Below are positions 1-6,187 of a stretch of DNA of 6,187 bases, in pieces; positions within the stretch are counted from its first letter, which is position 1, and each line of letters begins with the position of its first letter. The position numbers were made by a program, and so were the translations under genes. The DNA comes from an uncultured Eubacteriales bacterium (lineage in GTDB: Bacteria > Bacillota > Clostridia > TANB77 > CAG-508): assembly GCA_902488785.1 (NCBI GenBank), contig CABTXJ010000044.1:1-6187 (forward strand), in the 5' to 3' direction. A model generated the notes under the pieces. It ran no database searches, was not told the DNA's origin, and saw only the letters and a program-made list of their open reading frames with translations.

Positions 1-2537
1 AAGGTTTAGTTAAAAGAGGAGTAACAAGAGTTGTAACACCTGGAACTATTACAGAACTTAATATGCTAGATGACAAAAAATATAATTATATAATGAGTAT
101 ATATTTTGATAAGATAAGATATTATATAGCATCTGCAGATATTAGCACATCAGATTACTATGTAACTGAAGTTAAAACAAAGGAAAATGTATATGACGAA
201 ATCTCTAGGTTTTCACCTAGTGAAATAATAATAAACGAAGAATTATCTAAAGATAAGAAGTTTAAAAATAACTTAAAAGAAATTATGAACATATATGTAA
301 CAGAAAAAGAAAATAGTTATTTTGATTTAGATAAAGAAGACGAAGAAGAAATATTAAAATCATATACTTTTGAAAAAAGAACATTAAGTAATTCACTAAG
401 CAAAGAAGATAATGTAGCTATAACATATACATTAAAAGATACAGTTAAACAAAATACTATATTTGATATGTTTGGTGAAGACGAAAGCAATAATGAACCA
501 GAAGAAAATTCACCAGATAAAGAAAAAGAAAATAATACAGATGGTGAAAATAAAAAAGAATCTTTAAATGAAAAAGTAGAAGATAATACTTGGATTAAAA
601 CAAATATATCAAAGGCAATAATTGCAATACATAGATATATACAAGAAACACAATTAAGTGAAATAACAAATTTAAGAAATATATATATGTATAGCTTTGA
701 TGGATATATGGCATTAGATAGAACAGCTAGAAGAAATTTAGAAATAAATAGTAGGATGATAGATGGTTCTAAAAAAGGAAGTTTGCTTTGGATATTAGAT
801 AAGACTAATACATCAATGGGAGCAAGATTACTTTCGAGATGGGTAAATGATCCACTAATATCTAAGGAAGATATTGAAAGTAGGTTAGATGGAGTAGAAG
901 AACTAAAAAACAACATTATACTAAGAGGAGAGCTTAAAACATTACTTAAGAAAATATATGATATTGAAAGAATAGCAGGAAAGATAGCATTTAGTAATAT
1001 TAATGGAAAAGATATGATATCTTTAAAAAATAGTATAATGTATTTACCAGATATTAAAGAAGAACTGAAAAATTCTAAATCAACTATACTTAAAAATATA
1101 TATTTAGATATTGATACACTAAAAGATATATACAAATTAATAGATGAAATGATAGTAGAAAATCCTCCAATGACTATTACAGAAGGTGGATTAATAAAAG
1201 AAAGCTTTAATGAAGAAATATATAATTTAAAACATTTAGGTGAAATAGGAAGAAAATGGATTGCAAGCTTAGAAGAAACTGAAAGAGAAAATACTGATAT
1301 TAAAAATTTGAAGATTGGATATAACAAAGTGTTTGGATACTATATTGAAGTTACAAATGCTAATTTAAGCAAAGTACCTGAAACATATATTAGAAAACAA
1401 ACACTTAGAAATGCAGAAAGATTTGTAACATCTGAATTAAAAGAAATGGAAGAAGAGCTATTAAATGCAGAGGAAAAAGTTAAGAAACTAGAATATGAAT
1501 TATTTATGAATTTAAGAAAAACAATTTCAGAAGAAGTAACTAGAATAAAAAGGGCAAGTGATAATATTGCAAAAATTGACGTACTTACATCATTTGCAGA
1601 AGTAGCAGAAAATAATAATTATACAAGACCTAGTATAAATAATGAGGGGATAATAGATATTAAAGGTGGGAGACACCCAGTAGTTGAAAAAACTATGAAA
1701 GATCAAGAATTTGTAAAAAATGATACTAAATTGGATCAGGAAAAAGACACTATAATGATAATTACAGGTCCTAATATGGCAGGTAAATCAACATATATGA
1801 GGCAAGTTGCATTAATTACAATGATGGCACAAATAGGGTGTTTTGTACCAGCAGACAGTGCAAACATTTCTATAGTAGACAAGATATTTACAAGAATTGG
1901 AGCATCTGATGATCTATCTAGAGGTCAAAGTACGTTTATGCTTGAAATGGCAGAAGTATCAAATATATTAAATGGAGCTACAAAAAATAGTTTAGTAATA
2001 TTAGATGAAATAGGAAGAGGTACTTCAACATATGATGGAATGTCAATTGCAAAAGCAGTATTAGAATATATATCTGAAAAGATAAAAGCTAAAACATTAT
2101 TTGCAACACATTATCATGAGCTTACTCAAATGGGTGATGAATTTTTAAATATCCAAAATTACCATGTAGAAGCAAAGGAAAAAGATGGTGATGTATTATT
2201 TTTAAGAAAAGTAGTACCAGGTGGTACTGACCAAAGTTATGGAATACATGTTGCAAAACTTGCAGGTGTACCAAAAGAAGTATTAAGAAATGCAAATAGT
2301 ATTCTTTCTAAAATTGAAATGGAAAACAAGGTAATAAAAGAGATTGCATATAATGAAGAAAGTGCAAAAGACTTAAGTGAAGAAGAACAAAAAGAAAATA
2401 CTATAAGAGAAGTACCAAATATGTTTGAAATACAATACCATAATGTAATAGATGAACTTAAAAAAGTAGATATAAATAATATGACACCAATGAATGCATT
2501 TGACTTTTTAAATGATATTTTAGGTAAGATGCAATAA
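1..2537 (+). CDS. mutS: DNA mismatch repair protein MutS, 5'-truncated by window edge
   Basis: MutS is the cytoplasmic ATPase that recognises mispaired bases and recruits MutL. The reading frame is open from the first full codon at 3 (GLVKRGVTRVVTPGT, the end of mismatch-binding domain I), so the ATG at 63 is internal, not the start. By comparison with the family about 95-105 residues are missing, including the mismatch-contacting Phe-X-Glu motif. Then follow the connector domain, the core domain (ALDRTARRNLEI at 711-746), the clamp domain (LKIGYNKVFGYYIEVT from 1308), and the ATPase: Walker A GPNMAGKST at 1767-1793, DDLSRGQSTFMLEM at 1908-1949, Walker B DEIGRGTSTYDG at 2004-2039, and THYHEL from 2106. 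The C-terminal MutS tail (TPMNAFDFLNDI) ends at TAA 2535-2537. All ATPase residues look intact. The full protein would be near 940 residues, longer than the usual 850-880, mostly because of an acidic insertion at about 462-590. mutL does not follow. Confidence 0.97.
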   Translation, partial: GLVKRGVTRVVTPGTITELNMLDDKKYNYIMSIYFDKIRYYIASADISTSDYYVTEVKTKENVYDEISRFSPSEIIINEELSKDKKFKNNLKEIMNIYVTEKENSYFDLDKEDEEEILKSYTFEKRTLSNSLSKEDNVAITYTLKDTVKQNTIFDMFGEDESNNEPEENSPDKEKENNTDGENKKESLNEKVEDNTWIKTNISKAIIAIHRYIQETQLSEITNLRNIYMYSFDGYMALDRTARRNLEINSRMIDGSKKGSLLWILDKTNTSMGARLLSRWVNDPLISKEDIESRLDGVEELKNNIILRGELKTLLKKIYDIERIAGKIAFSNINGKDMISLKNSIMYLPDIKEELKNSKSTILKNIYLDIDTLKDIYKLIDEMIVENPPMTITEGGLIKESFNEEIYNLKHLGEIGRKWIASLEETERENTDIKNLKIGYNKVFGYYIEVTNANLSKVPETYIRKQTLRNAERFVTSELKEMEEELLNAEEKVKKLEYELFMNLRKTISEEVTRIKRASDNIAKIDVLTSFAEVAENNNYTRPSINNEGIIDIKGGRHPVVEKTMKDQEFVKNDTKLDQEKDTIMIITGPNMAGKSTYMRQVALITMMAQIGCFVPADSANISIVDKIFTRIGASDDLSRGQSTFMLEMAEVSNILNGATKNSLVILDEIGRGTSTYDGMSIAKAVLEYISEKIKAKTLFATHYHELTQMGDEFLNIQNYHVEAKEKDGDVLFLRKVVPGGTDQSYGIHVAKLAGVPKEVLRNANSILSKIEMENKVIKEIAYNEESAKDLSEEEQKENTIREVPNMFEIQYHNVIDELKKVDINNMTPMNAFDFLNDILGKMQ
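450..590 (+). other. Acidic low-complexity insertion in MutS connector domain, opening with a clamp-like motif
   Basis: Between the connector-domain strand ILKSYTF and the helix leading to YIQETQ, where MutS proteins usually have a short SLEGFG-like stretch, this protein carries a hydrophilic segment. From 462 to 590 it has 43 residues, of which 16 are Asp or Glu and 8 are Asn, with no Cys or Trp, so it is probably disordered. It is preceded and entered by QNTIF (450-464) continuing as DMFGEDE. QNTIF fits the Qxx(L/I/M)F pattern used by many proteins to bind the DNA polymerase sliding clamp. The insertion is seen directly; the clamp reading is inference. Confidence 0.7.
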
Positions 2538-2615
2538 AAAATATATAAATAGTATTTAATAAAATATAATATGCGTATATTGTAATAATTATATGAAGTA
2601 ATTGATGTATTTAAA

Positions 2616-2621
2616 TATAAT
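2616..2621 (+). promoter_or_regulatory. Possible -10 box upstream of the ABC transporter operon
   Basis: A consensus TATAAT stands about 80 bases before the ATPase start. No good -35 box lies 16-18 bases upstream (the sequence there is ATGAAG-like), and TATAAT strings arise easily in this A/T-only gap (2538-2700), so this is only a candidate. The ABC pair may instead be read through from mutS, since no firm terminator is seen between them. Confidence 0.2.
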
Positions 2622-2689
2622 TAAAGTGTATTAACAAATATTATGAATATAAAAAAATAATAATTAGTATAAAAAATTAAATATTAATT

Positions 2690-2695
2690 AAGGAG
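2690..2695 (+). promoter_or_regulatory. Ribosome binding site of the ABC ATPase gene
   Basis: AAGGAG lies five bases before the ATG at 2701, an ideal Shine-Dalgarno site. It fixes this ATG as the start and agrees with the protein, whose first residues (MIELKNVSKMYG) match the normal beginning of an ABC ATPase domain. Confidence 0.9.
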
Positions 2696-2700
2696 ATAAT

Positions 2701-3441
2701 ATGATTGAGTTAAAAAATGTAAGTAAGATGTATGGAAATAAAGAAGCAGTACATGATCTTAATTTAAAAATTAATCCAGGAGAAATAGTTGGATTAATTG
2801 GTCCAAATGGGGCAGGTAAATCAACTACAATAAATATGATAACTGGAATTACAGAAATTACAAAAGGTGACATATATGTATGTGGTGAAAGTATAAAAAA
2901 AGACGAAATAAAAGCTAAAAAGAAAATAGGGTTAGTATCTGATACACCAGATTCTTTCCAATATTTTACACCAATACAGTATTATGATTTCATAATGAAT
3001 ATATATGAAGTAGATAAGGAAGAGGCAACAAAGGTAATAGACGAACTTACTAAAAAGTTTGAACTAGAACAATATATGAAAAAGAATATTTCAGAACTTT
3101 CACATGGTACAAGACAAAAGGTGTTTGTAATAGGATCATTAATATCTAATCCAGAAGTATGGATACTAGATGAACCAATGACAGGATTAGACCCTGCATC
3201 TGCACATTTATTAAAACAAATAATGAAAGATGAAGCTAAAAAAGGAAAAACAGTATTATTTTCAACACATGTTTTAGAAGTTGCAGAAAAGCTATGTGAT
3301 AGCATTGTAATAATATCTAACGGAAAGCTATTATATAATGGAACATATGAAGAATTGATTGAAAAACATAAAAATGATAATATTGAAAATCAATCACTAG
3401 AAGACTTATTCTTAGAAATTACTAAAAAAGAGGAGGAATAA
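2701..3441 (+). CDS. ABC transporter ATP-binding protein (ABC-2/NatA/EcsA-like exporter type)
   Basis: This cytoplasmic ATPase should power the membrane protein encoded immediately downstream. Its 246 residues form one nucleotide-binding domain with all parts in order: A-loop aromatic Tyr11, Walker A GPNGAGKST (34-42), signature LSHGT (133-137, a variant of LSGGQ), Walker B ILDEP with Asp157 and catalytic Glu158, D-loop GLDP (162-165) and switch His190 (FSTHVLEVAEKLCD). The Q-loop region (IGLVSDTPDSF, 76-86) has Asp81 where many ABC proteins have Gln, as seen in other ABC-2 type exporters. The C-terminal tail (SLEDLFLEIT) is typical of this group. AAGGAG precedes the ATG by five bases. The final codons contain the ribosome binding site of the next gene, so the two are translationally coupled. 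Family membership is secure; the substrate is not predictable, and NatA, EcsA or antibiotic-exporter roles cannot be told apart from sequence alone. Confidence 0.95.
   Translation: MIELKNVSKMYGNKEAVHDLNLKINPGEIVGLIGPNGAGKSTTINMITGITEITKGDIYVCGESIKKDEIKAKKKIGLVSDTPDSFQYFTPIQYYDFIMNIYEVDKEEATKVIDELTKKFELEQYMKKNISELSHGTRQKVFVIGSLISNPEVWILDEPMTGLDPASAHLLKQIMKDEAKKGKTVLFSTHVLEVAEKLCDSIVIISNGKLLYNGTYEELIEKHKNDNIENQSLEDLFLEITKKEEE
3431..3436 (+). promoter_or_regulatory. Ribosome binding site of the permease gene, inside the ATPase gene
   Basis: AGGAGG, a perfect Shine-Dalgarno core, lies within the last codons of the ATPase gene, six bases before the permease ATG at 3443. The ATPase stop (3439-3441) and this ATG are one base apart, which points to translational coupling and matched production of the two subunits. 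Confidence 0.92.
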
Positions 3442-3442
3442 T

Positions 3443-5674
3443 ATGCAAAAAATTATTACTCTTATACAGTACTATTTTAAGAAATCTATGAATACTCGTG
3501 GATATAGTGATAGTAAAAGTAGCAAAAAAACTATTTTAAAAACGATAGGAAAGATTGTACTTGCTATAATTATTTTGGCATATATAGCAGGATTTCCATT
3601 TGTAATGGTAAGTGAATATGTAAAAAAGATAAATGATATAGAAAATATTTATACAACATTTTTTACTCTAGTAATTGGACTTGGAGTAATACTTACAATG
3701 CTTTTTGAAATAGGCGATGCAATAACTAGAGAGTCATCAAATAATGAAACAAGAATATTAAGAAGCTTACCAATTAGTGCAAGAGAACATCTATTTGCAA
3801 GAACAATTAGTAAAACTGCTACAACGACTGGAATATTATTTGCATTTAGTTTATCAATAAATATAGCTATATCAGTATTTGCAAAATTGCCATTTAATAT
3901 TACATTCTTAGTAGTAAGTACATTATTTTCACTAGTTGTACCATTTTTATTTGCAGTAGTATTTGATATAGTAGCAAATATATTAATGTATATATTAAGC
4001 TTTTTATTTAGTAAGGCAACAACTGAAATGGTATTAACAATTTTAATAATTTTAATATCAGTTACTATTTCAAATGCTTCTAATAACTCAAATGGTGGAA
4101 TGGAAGCTATGATAAGCAAGGCAAATAATGTATCACTATTTTCAATTATTGCAAAACCATTTACTAACTTACTAAAAGGAAAAGAAGTATTATTATCACT
4201 TGCTAAAATATTTGGTATGTATATAGCAGTACCATCTATTATAATTTATACATTTGCAGGTATTGTTGAAAAAATTAGAAATATGTTAGCTGATATGGGG
4301 AAAAAAGAAATAGGTATTGCAAAGGTTATAGGAAGATACACAGGAAAAGCTGAAAAAGAAAAAGAAAAACTAGAAGAGCAAAGAAAAACTGGATACTATA
4401 ATATGCTAACTAAAAGAAATGTAAAAAAAGAATATTTAAGAAATGAAACACAAATATTTAAATCAAATCCATCATTAATACTAAATACAATTTTACCAAC
4501 TATAATATTACCTGTAGTAATGATTGCATCATTTTATGGTAGTTTTACTAATGAAATGAAAAGAAATGTTGATAAGTATACAAATTACGAAATAACAAAT
4601 GTTAAAACAGGCAAAGTAGACAAGTATAATTTCTATGATAAGTTCTTAAAAGATGAAACAAAATCTAAGGAAGATTTTGAAAAAGAATTAAATGAGTACA
4701 TAGAAGAAATTTCTGAAAGTGATATATCAAAAAGAGCAGAAGAATATGCAATGAATAATCAAAAAGAGGCAAGTGATTATATATTAGCTAAGGGAAAAGA
4801 AAAATTAACACCTGAAACATATGCGGTATTAGAAAAATTAACAAGTATAGAAAATGCAGAAGAAGCAAATGAAAAAATTGGAAACATACCACAAGAACAA
4901 TTAAAAGAATTACAAGAGTTTCAATTAGAATCTAAAAAGTATTTAAGGGAATTTTATTTAGAAAAAACAGATTCAAAAGATGATTCAAAATATAGTAGTG
5001 ATGATATCGATAAACTTAAAAAAGATTTAGCAGATACCTTTGATATGATAAAAGCTAAAGAGTATTTAAAGTATCTAAAAACAGGACTTCCAAAGGATAT
5101 GTTATCAAAAGATATACTATTTAAGGTAGGAATAGCACTTATGATAATTGCAATAACTACTACAAGTACAGAATATGTATCAATGATTGCAATATCTAAA
5201 CATAAAAATGAAAAAGATACTTTAAAAAGATTACCAATATCATATGAAAAGCAATATGATATGATGACAAAAGTACCTATAGTAATTACACTTGCAGTAT
5301 ATTTTATGTATATTATAATAGCGGCAGTATTGTTAAGAGAAAGTATTTTAAGCCTTGAAATAATTGCACCAGTATTAGTAGGTATACTTATGATAATTGC
5401 AATTGAAAGAATAAATGTATATTTTGACTTGAAAGCCCCAAACTTTTCTTGGATGAATGAAAAAGAACTTACATCTAAAGGAAGAAAGTCAATAATATTT
5501 AGTATTATTAAAATGTTTATGATGATGGGTTCAATATTTTTATTGATATATGCATTTATGGCAAACAAAACAACATTAGTACTTATAATATTTACAGCAT
5601 TAGCCGTACTTTTAAATATATTAATTAGATATTTTGAAAAGAAGAATGTATATAGTTATTTTAAAAGACTTTAA
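3443..5674 (+). CDS. ABC exporter permease with 12 predicted helices and a large extracytoplasmic domain
   Basis: This is the membrane subunit partnering the upstream ATPase. Its 743 residues show about 12 hydrophobic segments, near 32-56, 72-91, 127-147, 153-186, 195-210, 252-275, 345-366, 558-582, 612-632, 638-656, 685-706 and 710-728. Two halves of six helices are recognisable: the loop after helix 2 (ETRILRSLPISAREHLFART, 102-121) resembles the loop after helix 8 (KDTLKRLPISYEKQYDMMTK, 591-610). The Lys-rich stretch 276-344 between the halves fits a cytoplasmic linker. Residues 367-557 form a long hydrophilic, Lys/Glu-rich region between helices 7 and 8, placed outside the cell by this topology; without it the protein would be near 550 residues, which I recall as usual for relatives (Pfam ABC_tran_2 type, from memory). 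There is no Cys in the loop and no signal peptide. Start is set by AGGAGG at 3431-3436. The substrate is unknown; export of a peptide, lipid or drug is possible. Confidence 0.85.
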   Translation: MQKIITLIQYYFKKSMNTRGYSDSKSSKKTILKTIGKIVLAIIILAYIAGFPFVMVSEYVKKINDIENIYTTFFTLVIGLGVILTMLFEIGDAITRESSNNETRILRSLPISAREHLFARTISKTATTTGILFAFSLSINIAISVFAKLPFNITFLVVSTLFSLVVPFLFAVVFDIVANILMYILSFLFSKATTEMVLTILIILISVTISNASNNSNGGMEAMISKANNVSLFSIIAKPFTNLLKGKEVLLSLAKIFGMYIAVPSIIIYTFAGIVEKIRNMLADMGKKEIGIAKVIGRYTGKAEKEKEKLEEQRKTGYYNMLTKRNVKKEYLRNETQIFKSNPSLILNTILPTIILPVVMIASFYGSFTNEMKRNVDKYTNYEITNVKTGKVDKYNFYDKFLKDETKSKEDFEKELNEYIEEISESDISKRAEEYAMNNQKEASDYILAKGKEKLTPETYAVLEKLTSIENAEEANEKIGNIPQEQLKELQEFQLESKKYLREFYLEKTDSKDDSKYSSDDIDKLKKDLADTFDMIKAKEYLKYLKTGLPKDMLSKDILFKVGIALMIIAITTTSTEYVSMIAISKHKNEKDTLKRLPISYEKQYDMMTKVPIVITLAVYFMYIIIAAVLLRESILSLEIIAPVLVGILMIIAIERINVYFDLKAPNFSWMNEKELTSKGRKSIIFSIIKMFMMMGSIFLLIYAFMANKTTLVLIIFTALAVLLNILIRYFEKKNVYSYFKRL
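4541..5113 (+). other. Predicted extracytoplasmic domain of the ABC permease (residues 367-557)
   Basis: This in-frame stretch encodes about 190 residues with no hydrophobic segment, flanked by helix 7 (345-366) and helix 8 (558-582). It is rich in Lys, Glu and Asp, with helix-forming runs such as DFEKELNEYIEEISE (411-425) and IPQEQLKELQEFQLESKKYL (482-501), suggesting a largely alpha-helical, possibly coiled-coil fold. Its start (YTNYEITNVKTGKVDKYNF) could be a short beta element. I recognise no named domain in it. Confidence 0.65.
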
Positions 5675-5743
5675 AAAATAAATTAGATATATTAGAATAA
5701 AAATTACGACAAAAGTAGTAAAACATTAAAAATATATAACAAA

Positions 5744-5786
5744 ATAGTCACCTTAAAAGCTTGATATATAAGCAAAAGGTGGCTAT
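5744..5786 (+). terminator. Stem-loop after the permease gene, probable (possibly bidirectional) terminator
   Basis: The arms TAGTCACCTT (5745-5754) and AAGGTGGCTA (5776-5785) pair over ten bases with one G-T wobble, extended by A5744-T5786. An inner stem GCTT/AAGC (5759-5762 with 5770-5773) closes a seven-base loop. It lies about 70 bases after the permease stop. On the + strand the following sequence (TAGCTTTGT) is only a weak T-tract, while on the - strand the stem is followed by TATTTTGTTATATATTTTT, which is better. A role in ending the ABC operon is likely but not certain. Confidence 0.6.
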
Positions 5787-5801
5787 AGCTTTGTAAAAGG
5801 C

Positions 5802-5829
5802 TTGACTTTTTATATATTTGTGCTACACT
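5802..5829 (+). promoter_or_regulatory. Strong-looking vegetative (sigma-A) promoter with extended -10
   Basis: TTGACT (5802-5807) and TACACT (5824-5829) are separated by 16 bases, and the -10 box is preceded by TG at 5821-5822 (TGCTACACT), the extended -10 form common in Gram-positive bacteria. The -35 box begins 16 bases after the stem-loop. Transcription would start near 5836, giving a leader of about 35-40 bases before the next gene. A perfect 10-base palindrome CTTATATAAG (5828-5837) overlaps the -10 end and start region. Confidence 0.75.
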
Positions 5830-5866
5830 TATATAAGACTATATGAATTACTAATTTTTAAGAAAA

Positions 5867-5871
5867 AGGAG
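5867..5871 (+). promoter_or_regulatory. Ribosome binding site with unusual spacing to the next gene
   Basis: AGGAG (part of AAAAAGGAGAGTGAATC, which resembles the extended anti-16S sequence AAGGAGGTGATC) is the only Shine-Dalgarno site before the last gene. It stands one base before the in-frame GTG at 5873, too close by normal rules, and ten bases before an in-frame ATA at 5882. Confidence 0.7.
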
Positions 5872-5872
5872 A

Positions 5873-6187
5873 GTGAATCTTATAGAAAAAAAGTTAAAGT
5901 ACTATTCCAGAAGGATCATCAAAATATTATTTATAGCATTGGTTGCTATGTTTATAGTATTTATGTTAGTTACTAAAAAGTTTAAACCAATGTATGAAGT
6001 AACATTAGATGGTCAAGAAATAGGAATTGTATCTAATAGGGCAAAGGTTGAAAGTGAGATAAAAGAATATATTGAAAAACCAAAAGCACCTGTTATTGAA
6101 GTAAAGGTGAATAGTAAACCGGAATACGAACTAAAGTTCGCATCACTTACAGATACAAAATTAAAAGAGGAAGAAGTATTAGAAAAA
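5873..6187 (+). CDS. Membrane-anchored protein, N-terminal part; resembles clostridial G5/M23-type cell-wall proteins
   Basis: An open frame runs from here to the window end (105 codons, 3' end cut off). In frame, TAA at 5852-5854 closes the upstream side. The protein begins with a basic stretch (EKKLKYYSRRIIK), then one hydrophobic helix (about residues 15-33, IKILFIALVAMFIVFMLVT), so it is probably anchored with the rest outside. After the helix comes YEVTLDGQEIGIVSNRAKVE, similar to a module I know from the N-termini of clostridial G5-domain and M23 peptidase-like wall proteins; the catalytic part, if any, lies beyond the window. The start is uncertain: GTG 5873 is the only standard in-frame start before the helix but sits one base from AGGAG; ATA 5882 is better spaced but non-standard; the first ATG, at 5948, would cut the helix in two. 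It has its own promoter, so it is probably a separate unit from the ABC pair. Confidence 0.7.
   Translation, partial: MNLIEKKLKYYSRRIIKILFIALVAMFIVFMLVTKKFKPMYEVTLDGQEIGIVSNRAKVESEIKEYIEKPKAPVIEVKVNSKPEYELKFASLTDTKLKEEEVLEK

Noticed and set aside
63..65. ATG at 63 as the start of mutS
   Set aside because: The frame is open upstream to the window edge and encodes the conserved GLVKRGVTRVVTPGT segment of MutS; no ribosome binding site precedes this ATG.
462..590. Acidic insertion as a foreign element or frameshift in mutS
   Set aside because: It is in frame, has the same codon use as its surroundings, and conserved MutS sequence resumes on both sides without a break.
317..1327. Long open frame (336 codons) on the - strand inside mutS
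   Set aside because: It is the shadow of the mutS frame: AT-rich codon use leaves few stops on the opposite strand. Its product is a Ser/Ile/Leu/Phe-rich run without recognisable motifs, and the + strand frame is certainly mutS.
2565..2584. Hairpin TATAATAT-GCGT-ATATTGTA just after mutS as a terminator
   Set aside because: The eight-pair stem is entirely A/T plus one wobble, hence very weak, and no T-tract follows. Such palindromes are expected by chance in this composition.
2602..2632. TTGATG-containing promoter for the ABC operon
   Set aside because: The only TATAAT nearby is eight bases downstream of TTGATG, too close, and no good -10 lies at 16-18 bases.
3649..4119. Open frame of 156 codons on the - strand inside the permease gene
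   Set aside because: It mirrors a hydrophobic stretch of the permease on the coding strand; no family features were seen.
4954..5568. Open frame of 204 codons on the - strand inside the permease gene
   Set aside because: Its apparent hydrophobic segments arise from the complement of AT-rich codons in the permease; no motif was seen.

Overview
The window comes from a very AT-rich, low-GC Firmicute, most likely a clostridial-type anaerobe. The signs are strong purine-rich Shine-Dalgarno sites (AAGGAG, AGGAGG), arginine coded almost only by AGA, A/T-ending codons, TAA stops throughout, TGG for tryptophan (standard bacterial code), and protein families typical of Clostridia. Species cannot be named from the sequence. 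All four genes lie on the + strand.

Layout. (1) Positions 1-2537 hold the 3' nine-tenths or so of mutS, the DNA mismatch sensor; its start and mismatch-reading tip lie before the window. (2) Positions 2538-2700 are a 163-base, almost pure A/T gap with a ribosome binding site at its end and no convincing terminator. (3) Positions 2701-3441 and 3443-5674 are a tightly coupled pair, an ABC ATPase and its 12-helix membrane partner, one base apart, which together should form an exporter of unknown substrate. (4) Positions 5675-5872 hold a stem-loop (5744-5786) followed at once by a strong-looking extended -10 promoter (5802-5829). (5) From 5873 to the window end is the start of a membrane-anchored protein resembling the N-terminus of clostridial cell-wall (G5/M23-type) proteins, cut by the window edge.

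How the genes relate. The ABC pair is one transcription-translation unit. mutS and the anchored protein appear functionally separate neighbours; mutL, the usual downstream companion of mutS, is not here. The points most worth a second look are: an acidic insertion in the MutS connector domain that opens with a beta-clamp-like motif while the usual C-terminal clamp motif looks missing; a roughly 190-residue hydrophilic domain between helices 7 and 8 of the permease, predicted to be outside the cell; and a start-codon problem in the last gene. I see no phage, CRISPR, IS element, tRNA or rRNA, and no convincing evidence for a wholly new system.
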